The position numbers and the translations under genes were made by a program. Below, in pieces: positions 34,516-44,002 of a stretch of 64,000 nt of DNA. The stretch spans positions 248,001-312,000 of the forward strand of contig CAVZIL010000007.1 in the NCBI GenBank assembly GCA_963775505.1. Direction: 5' to 3'. This DNA comes from JAIBJN01 sp963775505. Lineage in GTDB: Bacteria; Actinomycetota; Thermoleophilia; Gaiellales; Gaiellaceae. The notes beneath the pieces are model-generated. The model saw only the letters and a list, made by a program, of their open reading frames with translations, made no database searches and was not told where the DNA came from. Each line of letters starts with the position of its first letter. Within the stretch, counting starts at the first letter, position 1.

Positions 34516-36302
34516 GCAGCCTCGAGACCATTCGCAACTTCTCAATCGTCGCCCACATCGACCACGGGAAGTCGACTCTGGCCGATCGGATCCTCGAAGT
34601 GACCCAGACGCTCTCCCAGCGCGAGATGCGCGAGCAGGTGCTGGACTCGATGGAGCTCGAGCGCGAGCGGGGGATCACCATCAAGGCTCAGGCCGTTCGG
34701 GTGCTCTGGCGTGGCCACCAGCTGAACCTGATCGACACGCCGGGACACGTCGACTTCACCTACGAGGTCTCACGCGCCCTCCAGGCCTGCGAGGGCGCGC
34801 TCCTCGTCGTCGACGCCGCGCAGGGAATCGAGGCCCAGACGCTCGCCAACGCCTACCTCGCGATCGAGAACAGCCTCGACATCGTCCCCGTCGTCAACAA
34901 GATCGACCTGCCGCAGGCTGATCCCGACGCCGCCGCGGCCGAGGTCGCCCAGCTCGTCGGCGAGAGCCCGAACCGCGTCCTCCGCATCTCCGCCAAGACC
35001 GGCGAGGGCGTGGAAGACGTGCTGGACGCGGTGGTCGAGCGCATCCCTCGGCCGGAGGGAGACCCGGACGCGCCGGCCCGGGCGCTGGTCTTCGACTCGT
35101 CGTACGACCAGTACCGCGGGGTGGTCGCGTTCGTCCGCATGGTCGACGGCCGCTTCTCGACGCGCCAGCGTCTGCGCGCGATGGCGGCGGGGACGCGCTT
35201 CGAGGCCGAGGAGCTCGGCTTCTTCTCGCCTGACCGCCGCCCCACGCCGACGCTCGAGGCGGGCGAGGTCGGCTACGTCGTGACCGGTCTCAAGGACGTC
35301 AGCCGGCTGCGAGTCGGCGACACGCTGACAGGCCAGGACGATCCGGCCGTGGAGCCGCTTCCGGGCTACAAGGACGTCAAGCCGACGGTCTTCGCGGGCC
35401 TCTTCCCGACCGACTCCGACGACTACCCCGACCTGCGTGACGCCCTCGAGAAGCTGAAGCTCAACGACGCCTCGCTCTTCTACGAGCCCGAGACGTCGCA
35501 GGCGCTCGGATTCGGCTTCCGCTGCGGCTTTCTCGGGCTTCTGCACATGGAGATCGTGCGCGAGCGCCTCGAGCGCGAATTCGACCTCGATCTCCTCGTG
35601 ACGGCTCCGAACGTCGCCTACCACGTCCTGACGAAGGCGGGCGAAGAGCTCGAGGTCCACAACCCCGCGGAGATGCCGCGCGAGGTCGAGGTCGTCGAGG
35701 AGCCGTACATCCGCGCGAGCACGATCGTCCCCAAGGACTACGTCGGCTCCGTCATGGAGCTGAACAACGAACGGCGAGGGCGCTACCACCACCTGGAGTA
35801 TCTGAGCGAGGAGCGCGTCCTTCTCGCCTACGACCTGCCGCTCGCCGACATCGTCTACGACTACTACGACCAGCTGAAGAGCCGGACGAGGGGCTACGCC
35901 AGCTTCGACTACGACGTGATCGGCTTCGAGCCTGGCGACCTCGTGCGCCTGGACGTGCTGCTGGCGGGCGAACCGGTGGACGCGCTCAGCCTCATCGTGC
36001 ACCGGGACGGCGCCTACGCTCGTGGCCGGGCTCTCGTCGATCGTCTGCGAGAGGAGATCCCCCGCCAGTTGTTCGACGTCCCGGTGCAGGCCGCCATCGG
36101 CTCGCGCATCGTCGCGCGCGAGACCATCAAGGCCCGGCGCAAGGACGTGCTGGCCAAGTGCTACGGAGGCGACATCACCCGCAAGCGGAAGTTGCTCGAG
36201 CGCCAGAAGAAGGGCAAGAAGCGGATGAAGCAGGTCGGGTCCGTCGAGGTCCCGCAGGAGGCGTTCCTCGCCGTGCTCAACCTGGACGGGGACAGACGAT
36301 GA
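34512..36302 (+). CDS. lepA: Elongation factor 4
   Basis: Ribosome-associated translational GTPase. 596 residues: G1 AHIDHGKST, G3 DTPGH, G4 NKID, domains II and III, the LepA-specific domain (FGFRCGFLGLLHMEIVRERL), and the C-terminal domain ending with AKCYGGDITRKRKLLERQKK, GKKRMKQVG. ATG 34512 overlaps the murJ stop. Confidence 0.97.
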   Translation: MSSLETIRNFSIVAHIDHGKSTLADRILEVTQTLSQREMREQVLDSMELERERGITIKAQAVRVLWRGHQLNLIDTPGHVDFTYEVSRALQACEGALLVVDAAQGIEAQTLANAYLAIENSLDIVPVVNKIDLPQADPDAAAAEVAQLVGESPNRVLRISAKTGEGVEDVLDAVVERIPRPEGDPDAPARALVFDSSYDQYRGVVAFVRMVDGRFSTRQRLRAMAAGTRFEAEELGFFSPDRRPTPTLEAGEVGYVVTGLKDVSRLRVGDTLTGQDDPAVEPLPGYKDVKPTVFAGLFPTDSDDYPDLRDALEKLKLNDASLFYEPETSQALGFGFRCGFLGLLHMEIVRERLEREFDLDLLVTAPNVAYHVLTKAGEELEVHNPAEMPREVEVVEEPYIRASTIVPKDYVGSVMELNNERRGRYHHLEYLSEERVLLAYDLPLADIVYDYYDQLKSRTRGYASFDYDVIGFEPGDLVRLDVLLAGEPVDALSLIVHRDGAYARGRALVDRLREEIPRQLFDVPVQAAIGSRIVARETIKARRKDVLAKCYGGDITRKRKLLERQKKGKKRMKQVGSVEVPQEAFLAVLNLDGDRR

Positions 36303-37417
36303 GCGGAGGCGTCCGGCACCTCTACGTTCACCTGCCGTTCTGCGCGAGCCGCTGCGGCTACTGCGACTTCGTCACGCTCGTCGGGCGGCGCGAGGGCCAC
36401 GCCGCGTACGTCGATGCCCTGCTCGCCGAGCTGAGGCGCCGGCGCGAGTGCCTTGACGACCCGATCGAGACGGTGTTTCTCGGCGGCGGCACGCCGACGT
36501 TCACGAGACCGGAGGAGCTCGCGCGCCTCCTGGTCGGGCTCCCGCGAGCAGCGGAGGTCACGGTCGAGGCGAACCCCGAGACCGTGACACCGGCGCTCGC
36601 GGCCCTCCTGCGCCGGGAGGGCGTGACGCGTGTCTCGCTCGGGGCGCAGAGCTTTCGGCCCGCGCTCCTGGCAGTCCTCGAGCGCCGGGCCCGGCCCGAG
36701 GTCGTCCGGGCGGCCTTCTACCATCTGCGTGATGCCGGATTCGACAACATCTCTCTCGATCTCATCTACGGGATCCCCGGCCAGAGCTCCGCCGACCTCG
36801 ACCTCGATCTCGCAGAGGCGATCGCGCTCGGCCCCGAGCACCTCTCCTGCTACGAGCTCGAGGCGAAGCCCGGCACCCGCTTCGCTTTCGCCCATGGCAA
36901 GGAGCTGGAGCGGCAGGCGGACGCGATGGAGGGCTACTTCGAGCTCGTCGTGGAGACGCTCGTCGGCGCCGGCTACCGCTGGTACGAGACCGCGAACTTC
37001 TGCCGGCCGGGCCGGCAGGCGCGGCACAACCTCGGCTACTGGCGCGGCGAGGACTACGTCGGCCTCGGCATCGGGGCGGTCTCCACCGTGGCGGGCCTTC
37101 GCTGGCGGAACCGCCCCAGCCTCACCGGCTACCTTCAGGCCCTGGCGAAGGGCAGGCTGGCCCCTCGGGACGAGGAGGTGCTCGAGCCGGAGGTGGCGCG
37201 CCGTGAGCGGTTGATGCTGGGGCTGCGCCTGGACGAGCCGCTGCCACTCGCGCCTGTCGAAGGGGCCCTCGACGGGAAGGCCCTGGCCCGGATGGAACGG
37301 CTGGGACTGGCGGAGCGGAGAGCCGGCGGGCTCGTTCTCACCCGACGCGGCCGCTTCCTCGGCGGTGGCGTGACGGCGGAGCTCATGGCCGAAACGCCTG
37401 CAAAAAGTACAATTTAG
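36299..37417 (+). CDS. hemW: Radical SAM heme chaperone HemW
   Basis: HemN-like protein that carries heme rather than acting as coproporphyrinogen dehydrogenase. 372 residues with the CX3CX2C cluster motif at Cys15, Cys19 and Cys22 (FCASRCGYCDF), FLGGGTPTFTRPEELARLL, NISLDLIYGIPGQS and the HemN C-terminal domain. It lacks the extra residues of true HemN. Overlaps lepA by ATGA; a promoter for hrcA lies within its last codons. Confidence 0.93.
   Translation: MSGGVRHLYVHLPFCASRCGYCDFVTLVGRREGHAAYVDALLAELRRRRECLDDPIETVFLGGGTPTFTRPEELARLLVGLPRAAEVTVEANPETVTPALAALLRREGVTRVSLGAQSFRPALLAVLERRARPEVVRAAFYHLRDAGFDNISLDLIYGIPGQSSADLDLDLAEAIALGPEHLSCYELEAKPGTRFAFAHGKELERQADAMEGYFELVVETLVGAGYRWYETANFCRPGRQARHNLGYWRGEDYVGLGIGAVSTVAGLRWRNRPSLTGYLQALAKGRLAPRDEEVLEPEVARRERLMLGLRLDEPLPLAPVEGALDGKALARMERLGLAERRAGGLVLTRRGRFLGGGVTAELMAETPAKSTI
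37408..37413 (+). promoter_or_regulatory. -10 element TACAAT before hrcA
   Basis: TACAAT within the end of hemW, nine bases before the hrcA ATG. I see no CIRCE-type inverted repeat (TTAGCACTC-N9-GAGTGCTAA) near it or before dnaJ. Confidence 0.45.
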
Positions 37418-37422
37418 GCACG

Positions 37423-38467
37423 ATGGTCGACGCACAAGAGCCTCGTCTGAGCCCTCGGCAGGAGTTGATCCTGGCCCGCGTCGTCGAGGAGTACGTCGCG
37501 AGCGGGTCGCCCGTCGGGTCGAAGGCACTCGTCGAGCGGGCGGGTCTCGACGTCTCGTCGTCGACGGTGCGGTACGAGCTGGCAGTGCTCGAGGAGCACG
37601 GGCTGCTCACGCACCCGCATACGTCCGCCGGACGGGTGCCGACCGACGCCGGCTACCGGCTCTTCGTCGATGGGCTGCTCGACCGGCTCGAGGCGCGGCC
37701 CGCCGAGGCTCGAGCTCGACCTCTCCGGCCTGGAGAGCCAGGTTGACTTGGCTCTGCGGGCGACGACCGAGGCGCTTGCGGATCTCACGCACCTGCTCGC
37801 GCTCGTCTCCGCGCCGCCGCTGGAGACGACGATCGTCAGGCACGTGGAGGTGCTGCTCCTCCAGCCACATGTCGTGATGGTCGTCGTGATCACGTCGACC
37901 GGCGGGGTCACCAAGCGACTCGTGACGTTCGAGCAGCCGATCGACGTGGGCCTCGCGGACTGGGCGGGCCAGTACCTGAACGAGACGGTCGCGGGCCTCC
38001 GGGTGGGCGCCCGGCTCCTTCGGAGCAGGTTCGAAGACCCGGCACTCTCGGAGCGAGAACGAGCCTTTCTCGACCGGCTGCGTCCCGCCTTCACCGACGT
38101 CCTCGAAGCCGAGGAGCAGACGCTCTACGTCGGGGGGACGGCCGGCGTGCTCGACGAGTTTCGTGCGGACGAGCTGCTGACGTACCGGCGGCTGCTCCAG
38201 GTGCTCGAGGAGCGTGCGGCGATGCTCGACCTGCTCCGCGGGAGCCTCGGGTCGAAGCGGCCGTTCGTTCGGGTCGGCCCGGACCTCGCGGACTCCGACC
38301 TCGCCGGTGTCGCTCTGGTGGGCGCTCCGTACGGCCTCCGGCACCTGAACCTCGGCGCGGTCAGCCTGCTCGGCCCGACCCGCATGGACTACGAGAAGGC
38401 CATCGCCGCGGTCCGCTCGGCCGCCCACGAGCTGTCGCGGTTCGTCGAGGAGCTCTACGAGAGCTGA
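37423..38467 (+). CDS. hrcA: Heat-inducible transcription repressor HrcA (frame break)
   Basis: Represses chaperone genes by binding CIRCE. About 347 residues: winged-helix N-terminus (LSPRQELILARVVEEYVASG, VGSKALVERAGLDVSSSTVR, HPHTSAGRVPTDAGYRLFVD) and a GAF-like C-terminal part (VVMVVVITSTGGVTKRLVTF, LGAVSLLGPTRMDYEKAIAA). The frame changes at 37707-37708; removing one G of GAGGCTC joins RPAE to LELDLSGLESQVDLAL. Sequence error is likely. The usual neighbour dnaJ follows. Confidence 0.92.
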
Positions 38468-38498
38468 AAGCTCGCGGGGTGCCGGAGAGCGCCCGGAG

Positions 38499-38504
38499 TA
38501 CCCT
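38499..38504 (+). promoter_or_regulatory. -10 element TACCCT of dnaJ
   Basis: Exactly six bases before the dnaJ GTG, in the same layout as the other leaderless candidates. Confidence 0.4.
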
Positions 38505-38510
38505 GGGACC

Positions 38511-39637
38511 GTGGCCACGACGCGACGCGACTACTACGAGGTCCTCGGCGTTCCACGCAGCTCGGACGAGCGCGCGATCAAGACCGCTTTTCGCCGGCTG
38601 GCGCGGGAGCTGCATCCCGACGTCTCCGACCACCCGGAGGCGCAGGAGCGTTTCCGCGAGGCGGCCGAGGCCTACGAGGTCCTCTCGAGGGCAGAGACGC
38701 GCGAGCTGTATGACCGCTACGGGCACGAGGGGCTGAGGACAGGCGGCTTCAGGCCCACCGACTTTGACCTCGGCAGCCTGCACGACCTCTTCTCGGCGTT
38801 CTTCGGCGACGAGTTCCTCGGCGGCCTCGCCGCCCGGCCGGGCCGTCGATCGGCGCGCGGCGCTGACGTGCTCGCCGAGCTCGAGGTCGACCTCGTCGAG
38901 GCCGCGACGGGCGTGACGCGCACCGTCCCGTTCCCGGTCGTGGTGGACTGCTCGGCCTGCCGCGGGAGCGGCGCCGCTCCCGGCACGGCTCCGGCGACCT
39001 GCCGTCGCTGCGAAGGCACGGGGCGCCTCCAGTCCGTCTCGAGCTCGTTCTTCGGCCAGATCGTGCGAACCCAGAACTGCCCGGAGTGCGGCGGGCTCGG
39101 CACGGTCGTCGAGACTCCCTGCCGCGACTGTGACGGTTCCGGCCGGGTCGGCAAGGAGCGCGAGCTCGAGATCGAGATCCCCCGGGCATCCACGACGCGC
39201 AGCGGATCCGGCTCAGCGGCGAGGGACACGCCGGCATGCTCGGAGGCCGGGCCGGAGACCTCTACGTGCTCGTGCACGTTCGCCCCGACGAGCGCTTCGT
39301 GCGCGAGGGAAACGACATCGTCTCCGCGGTCGACCTCACGATGACCCAGGCCGCGCTGGGGGCGACGCTGACGATCGAGACCCTCGACGGCGAGCTCGAG
39401 CTCGAGTTCGAGCCGGGGACGCAGCCCGGCGAGCTGCGCGTGCTCAGGGGCAAGGGGATGCCTGTCCTTCAGGGTCGAGGCCGCGGCGACCACCGCGTGC
39501 TCGTGAACGTCGGCGTCCCCACGCACCTCACCGACGAGCAGCGCAAGCTCCTCGAGGATTTCGGGCGCAGCGAGCACGAGCGCAACTACAGGCCGGACGG
39601 CGGCTTCTTCGAGCGGCTCCGCTCCGCATTCCGCTGA
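38511..39637 (+). CDS. dnaJ: Chaperone protein DnaJ (frame break)
   Basis: Hsp40 co-chaperone of DnaK. J domain with YYEVLGVPRSSDERAIKTAF and the HPD motif (ELHPDVSD), a Gly/Phe region, four CxxCxGxG repeats (CSACRGSG, CRRCEGTG, CPECGGLG, CRDCDGSG) and the C-terminal substrate-binding domains. The frame changes at the C run 39179-39183; six C instead of five would give IEIPPGIHDAQRIRLSGEGH, the expected sequence, so a homopolymer miscount is likely. GTG 38511. Confidence 0.94.
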
Positions 39638-40395
39638 CCCGCCTGCGCCGCCTCTCCGTGAGCGTGCCCACGGGCCGGGCCGAGGAGGCGCGCGCCGTGA
39701 TGATCGACCTCTTCCCCGCCGGCTTCGAGGAGCGCGAGGACGGGGGCTCGCTGGAGCTCGCCGCCTACACGGAGCGCTCCGACGCGGCCGGGCAGCTCGA
39801 ACGGCTCGGGCCCGTTCGCGAGCTCGAGGTCGTCGCCGGTTGGGAGGACGAATGGCGCCGGTTCCACAGGCCCGTGCGCGTCGGCCCGCTGTGGGTCGGC
39901 CCCTCGTGGGAGGCGCCCGCCGCCGACGCGGTCCCGGTCTTCGTCGATCCGGGCCGCGCGTTCGGCACGGGCGCACACGCGACGACGAGGCTCTGCCTCG
40001 AGCTGCTCCTCGCCCTCGAGCCGGCGGGCATCGTCGACGTCGGCTGCGGCTCGGGGGTCATCGCCGTCTCCGCCGCGAAGCTCGGCTTCGCGCCCGTGAT
40101 CGCGCTGGACCACGACACCGCGGCCGTCGAGGCCGCGCGGGCGAACGCGGCGGCGAACGGCGTGGCGGTCGAGGTGCGCCGAGCCGACGCGCTGGTCGAC
40201 CCGCTTCCGGACGTCGAGGTCGCGGTGGCGAACATCGCGCGCGAGCCCGTCGAGCGCGTGGCCGAGCGCTTCGGCGGCTCGCTCGTCGTCGCCTCCGGGT
40301 ACCTGGAGCCGGAGCGGCCCGAGCCACGGGGCTGGGCGGCGGCGGACCGGCGGCTCACCGAAGGCTGGGCGGCCGATCTGCTCGTCCGTCGCTAG
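39634..40395 (+). CDS. prmA: PrmA-type ribosomal protein L11 methyltransferase
   Basis: Methylates L11 using SAM. The N-terminal domain (RLRRLSVSVPTGRAEEARAV, LFPAGFEEREDG) precedes FVDPGRAFGTGAHATTRLCL and motif I IVDVGCGSGVIAVSAAKLG, with VANIAREP in place of NI(L)xxPL. Relatives begin before RLRRL, and the only upstream start is CTG 39634, overlapping the dnaJ TGA as CTGA; GTG 39658 is the conventional alternative (eight codons shorter). 253 residues from the CTG. Confidence 0.85.
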   Translation: MTRLRRLSVSVPTGRAEEARAVMIDLFPAGFEEREDGGSLELAAYTERSDAAGQLERLGPVRELEVVAGWEDEWRRFHRPVRVGPLWVGPSWEAPAADAVPVFVDPGRAFGTGAHATTRLCLELLLALEPAGIVDVGCGSGVIAVSAAKLGFAPVIALDHDTAAVEAARANAAANGVAVEVRRADALVDPLPDVEVAVANIAREPVERVAERFGGSLVVASGYLEPERPEPRGWAAADRRLTEGWAADLLVRR

Positions 40396-40408
40396 CATCG
40401 GCCCACTC

Positions 40409-41605
40409 ATGGCGACCTTCACCGTCGGCTTCCTGGGCTGCAAGGTCTCACAGACGGATATGCAGGAGATACGCGAGCGCCTCGTGGCCGACGGGCACGT
40501 CGAGTCGGGCGAGGCGGCGGACGTCGCTGTGGTCAACACCTGCTGCGTCACGCACGAGGCTGTTCGCAAGTCGAGACAGGCCGCGCGGCGCGCGGCCCGA
40601 GGCGCCGGGCGCGTCTACGTCACCGGCTGCGGTGCCAACCTCGCCGGCGACGCGTTCGCCGGCCTGCCCGAGAACGTGACCGTCGTTCGCCTGCCGGGCG
40701 AGCGGGCTCCGGAGTTCGTCGCCCGCGACGTCGGGGCGATCGGCTGCGTCCGCGCCGGCGTCGGGCTCGACCGGCTCCGGGCGTTCGTGAAGGTGCAGGA
40801 CGGCTGCAGCTTCTCGTGCGCGTTCTGCGTGATTCCGCAGGTGCGGGGCGCTTCGCGCAGCCGCCCGGCCGCAGCCGTCCTCGGCGAGGTGCGTCGCCGC
40901 GTCGACCAGGGCCACCGCGAGGTGGTGCTCACGGGCATCAACCTCGGCTGCTACCGCGACCGCCCGGCCGGGCTCGACCTGGCGCGGCTCGTCCGCGAGG
41001 TCGGCGTGACGCCCGGCCTCGAGCGTCTGCGCCTCTCGTCGCTCGAGGTCAATCATCTCGACCAGCGCCTCATCGCGGCGATGCGCGAGACGCCGACGGT
41101 CTCGCCGCACCTCCACGTCCCGCTCCAGTCGGGCGATGACCGGGTGCTGAAGGCGATGGGGCGCCGGTACACGAGCGCGACGTACCTCCGGCGGCTGGCG
41201 GGGGCCGCGGGATTCAACCTCACCGCGGACGTGATCGTCGGCTTCCCCGCAGAGGACGATGCGGCGTTCGAGCGGACGCTGGCGGTGGTCGAGGAGGCCG
41301 GGCTCACCGGGGTGCACGTGTTCCCGTACTCGCCGCGGCCGGGGACGAGGACCGCCGCCGCGGACACCGTGCCGCCGGCCGTGAAGAAAGAGCGGAGCAA
41401 GCGCCTTCGCGCACTCTCCGGAGAGCTGTGCAGGCGCCGCTGGACGGCGAAGCTCGGCTCGGAGGACGCGGTCCTCGTCGACCGCCCGGGACGTGGGTAC
41501 GGCGACGACTACACTCCCTGGCTCGTCGACGCTCCGGTGGGCGGGCTCGTGCGCGCCAGGGCGGTGGGCGTGAGCGAGGAAGGAGTCGTCGGTGTCCCAG
41601 CCTGA
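40409..41605 (+). CDS. mtaB: tRNA threonylcarbamoyladenosine methylthiotransferase MtaB-like
   Basis: Radical SAM methylthiotransferase that modifies t6A37. 398 residues: UPF0004 domain (VGFLGCKVSQTDMQEIRERL, VVNTCCVT, YVTGCGAN), the radical SAM cluster Cys133-Cys137-Cys140 (CSFSCAFC), HVPLQSGDDRVLKAMGRRYT, and DVIVGFPAEDDAAFERTL. The TRAM-like end is short. TAGCAT lies ten bases upstream. It overlaps the HIT gene by 14 nt. Confidence 0.92.
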   Translation: MATFTVGFLGCKVSQTDMQEIRERLVADGHVESGEAADVAVVNTCCVTHEAVRKSRQAARRAARGAGRVYVTGCGANLAGDAFAGLPENVTVVRLPGERAPEFVARDVGAIGCVRAGVGLDRLRAFVKVQDGCSFSCAFCVIPQVRGASRSRPAAAVLGEVRRRVDQGHREVVLTGINLGCYRDRPAGLDLARLVREVGVTPGLERLRLSSLEVNHLDQRLIAAMRETPTVSPHLHVPLQSGDDRVLKAMGRRYTSATYLRRLAGAAGFNLTADVIVGFPAEDDAAFERTLAVVEEAGLTGVHVFPYSPRPGTRTAAADTVPPAVKKERSKRLRALSGELCRRRWTAKLGSEDAVLVDRPGRGYGDDYTPWLVDAPVGGLVRARAVGVSEEGVVGVPA

Positions 41606-41927
41606 CTGCCTGTTCTGCCGGCTCTACGCCGAGGGCGACCACGTGCGCAAGCGGGACGGGTTCGCGGCGGTACGGGACATCAACCCAAAGGCGCCCACCC
41701 ACCTGCTCGTCATCCCGGAGCGCCACGCCGACACGTTCCGCGAGGTGGGTGAGTTCTCGAGCGACGAGGCGAAGCGAATGCTGGAGTTCGTGGCCGACAC
41801 GGCCCGCGACGCGGGCCTCGAGGACTACCGCGTCATCGTCAACGTCGGCCCGGGCGGCGGGCAGACGATCTTCCACCTTCACTGGCATATCCTGGGCGGC
41901 GCCCCGACCCTGGCGGGATTCGAATGA
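41592..41927 (+). CDS. HIT family protein (HinT-like)
   Basis: Nucleotide hydrolase or transferase, usually acting on AMP conjugates. 111 residues with CLFCRL at the N-terminus, INPKAPTHLLVIPERHADTF, and the histidine triad HLHWHILGG near residue 97. It starts at GTG 41592 inside the mtaB end. Confidence 0.94.
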   Translation: MSQPDCLFCRLYAEGDHVRKRDGFAAVRDINPKAPTHLLVIPERHADTFREVGEFSSDEAKRMLEFVADTARDAGLEDYRVIVNVGPGGGQTIFHLHWHILGGAPTLAGFE

Positions 41928-42367
41928 GCTTGATCGCGGAGATCGAGGGCGAGATCAAGGACGCGATGCGCGCACGCGACCAGCTGCGCACGGACACCCT
42001 TCGCCTGACGCTCGCGTCGCTTCGAGCAGCCGAGAAGGAGCTCGGCCGCCCCCTCAAGGATGACGAGGAGCTGCAGGTACTGCAGCGCGAGCGGAAGCGC
42101 CGCGCCGAGGCCGCCGACGCGTTCCGGGCGGCCGGGCGCGAGGAGCAGGCGGCGAAGGAGGAGGACGAGCTCGAGGTCATCGAGGAGTTCATGCCCGAGC
42201 CGCTCGACGAGGAGGAGCTCGAGCAGATCGTGGACGACGCGATCGCCGAGACGGGGGCGACCTCCCTGCGGGACCTCGGCCGCGTGATGGCCGACGTGAT
42301 GCCGCAGGTGGCCGGCCGGGCGGACGGCTCCGAGGTGAGCCAGCTCGTGCGCGAGAAGCTGGCCTGA
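41924..42367 (+). CDS. yqeY: GatB/YqeY domain protein
   Basis: 147 residues of the YqeY family, related to the C-terminal tRNA-binding domain of GatB: IKDAMRARDQLRTDTLRLTL, EEQAAKEEDELEVIEEFMPE, DLGRVMADVMPQVAGRADGS. The exact role is unknown. ATG 41924 overlaps the HIT stop. After it comes a 168-nt gap with a CCCCC-TTT-GGGGG hairpin near 42423. Confidence 0.93.
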   Translation: MSLIAEIEGEIKDAMRARDQLRTDTLRLTLASLRAAEKELGRPLKDDEELQVLQRERKRRAEAADAFRAAGREEQAAKEEDELEVIEEFMPEPLDEEELEQIVDDAIAETGATSLRDLGRVMADVMPQVAGRADGSEVSQLVREKLA

Positions 42368-42497
42368 TCCGCTAATGACTTGCCATCGCTCGCGCGCCTC
42401 TCGCGCGGCCCTGTGCGATAGGACCCCCTTTGGGGGGACCCGCGTCGAACCGGGGCGTTCGCGCGCGACCCGCGCCGGGCGGCGAGCGGGTCGGCCG

Positions 42498-42527
42498 TTG
42501 GGGATGCGCCGTCTCGCCCACTAGAAT
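42498..42527 (+). promoter_or_regulatory. phoH promoter TTGGGG-N18-TAGAAT
   Basis: TTGGGG at 42498-42503 and TAGAAT at 42522-42527, spaced by 18, with the TTG start 8 nt further. This is one of the few here with a recognisable -35. Confidence 0.5.
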
Positions 42528-42535
42528 TCGAGGTA

Positions 42536-43495
42536 TTGCAGCAGGTTCTGTCCGTCTCCAACGAGGTCGCCGCCGAGCTCGCCACCGTCGACGGCGGCAT
42601 CCTGGGAGCGCTGCGCGACCGGATGGGCTGCGCGATCCGGCTGCGCGGCAACCAGCTCACGCTGGAGGGAGAAGACGGCACGGTGGGCGAGGCTCGCCTC
42701 GTCATCGACGAGCTCGTCGAGCTGGTCGAAGGCGGTCACGCGATCGGGCCGAGCACGGTCGACGCGGTGCTCGCCGCGCTCGACGCCGCCAAGGACCCGC
42801 GCGAGATCTTCGAGGACGTGGTCTGGCGGCACCGGGGCAAGAAGATCACCCCGAAGACCGTCAACCAGAAGCGCTACGTCGACGCGATCCGCTCCGGGAC
42901 GATCACGTTCGGAATCGGGCCGGCGGGCACGGGCAAGACCTACCTGGCGATGGCCCTCGCCGTCGCCGCGCTCGCCGACCGGGACGTCAACCGTCTCATC
43001 CTCACGCGCCCTGCGGTCGAGGCGGGCGAGCGGCTCGGCTTCCTCCCCGGGGACATGCTCGCCAAGGTCGACCCGTACCTGCGCCCACTCTTCGACGCGC
43101 TCTACGACATGCTGGACGCCGACCGCCTGAACGCGTTCATGGAGCGGGGGACGATCGAGGTCGCGCCGCTCGCGTTCATGCGCGGCCGCACGCTCAACGA
43201 CTCGTTCATCATCCTCGACGAGGCCCAGAACACGACGCCCGAGCAGATGCAGATGTTCCTGACACGGCTCGGCTTCGGCTCCAAGGTCGTCGTGACCGGG
43301 GACGTCACGCAGATCGATCTGCCGCAGGATCAGGCGTCCGGCCTCATCCACGTGCGCCGGATCCTGGGCGACATCGACGACATCGAGTTCGTCGAGTTCG
43401 GGAACCAGGACGTCGTACGCCACGTGCTCGTCCAGCGAATCGTCGAGGCGTACAAGCGCCACGCCGAGGAGACGGGCACCCAGCGGCGCCGGTGA
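42536..43495 (+). CDS. phoH: PhoH-like ATPase
   Basis: RNA-linked P-loop ATPase. 319 residues: an N-terminal KH-like part (RDRMGCAIRLRGNQLTLEGE), Walker A GPAGTGKT at residues 128-135, ILTRPAVEAGERLGFLPGD, Walker B FIILDEAQNTTPEQMQMFLT and VVVTGDVTQIDLP. TTG 42536 is used; upstream in-frame codons contain no ATG, GTG or TTG close by. ybeY follows with GTGA overlap, the usual pair. Confidence 0.95.
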   Translation: MQQVLSVSNEVAAELATVDGGILGALRDRMGCAIRLRGNQLTLEGEDGTVGEARLVIDELVELVEGGHAIGPSTVDAVLAALDAAKDPREIFEDVVWRHRGKKITPKTVNQKRYVDAIRSGTITFGIGPAGTGKTYLAMALAVAALADRDVNRLILTRPAVEAGERLGFLPGDMLAKVDPYLRPLFDALYDMLDADRLNAFMERGTIEVAPLAFMRGRTLNDSFIILDEAQNTTPEQMQMFLTRLGFGSKVVVTGDVTQIDLPQDQASGLIHVRRILGDIDDIEFVEFGNQDVVRHVLVQRIVEAYKRHAEETGTQRRR

Positions 43496-43869
43496 TCCGG
43501 ATCGAGATCGCCAATCGAAGCGGCGCCGAGGTCGACGAGGACGCCGTCGCCGAGCTCTGCCGCCGGGTGCTCGCGGAGGAAGGCGTCGAGGAGGGCGACC
43601 TCGGCGTCGCCTTCGAGGCGCCGGGGCGGATGCGGGAGCTGAAGCGCGAGCACCTCGGCGTCGACGAGGCGACGGACGTGCTCTCGTTCCCGATCGACGG
43701 GCGCGACGAGCTCCCGGACGGCGTGCCGCGGCAGCTCGGCGACGTCGCCCTCTGCCCGCAGGTCGTCGGCGAGGCGTGGCGGGGCCCGCTCGTCCACGGC
43801 CTCCTCCATCTGCTCGGCTACGAGCACGGAACGGAGATGGAGCGCCGGGAGCGAACTCATCGGAGATGA
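43492..43869 (+). CDS. ybeY: Endoribonuclease YbeY
   Basis: Metal-dependent RNase in 16S rRNA maturation and quality control. 125 residues with DEATDVLSFPID and the zinc motif HGLLHLLGYEH. The C-terminus is short (MERRERTHRR); relatives are usually somewhat longer, and a frame change near 43855 would allow an extension, but I cannot demonstrate one. GTG 43492 overlaps the phoH stop. Confidence 0.9.
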   Translation: MIRIEIANRSGAEVDEDAVAELCRRVLAEEGVEEGDLGVAFEAPGRMRELKREHLGVDEATDVLSFPIDGRDELPDGVPRQLGDVALCPQVVGEAWRGPLVHGLLHLLGYEHGTEMERRERTHRR

Positions 43870-43940
43870 CCGTCGCTCGCCTCAGGCTTGCTCCTGTGGG
43901 GAAAACCATGTCTCCCCGACGAGCCCCCTTCTTTGAGACG

Positions 43941-43966
43941 GTGAGGGAACCTCCCGGTTCCTTCAC
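43941..43966. repeat. 11-bp hairpin between ybeY and the DGK-PAP2 gene
   Basis: GTGAGGGAACC, loop TCCC, GGTTCCTTCAC, with one G-T wobble. It is 37 nt before the next start. There is no T run; it may stabilise or punctuate the transcript. Confidence 0.5.
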
Positions 43967-44002
43967 ACACCCTCCACCCGCTCAGGCGCCCGGGATCGGC
44001 GC

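Noticed and set aside
42423..42436. CCCCC-TTT-GGGGG hairpin after yqeY as a terminator
   Set aside because: A five-base G/C stem without a T run is weak evidence in 70% GC sequence; mentioned only under yqeY.
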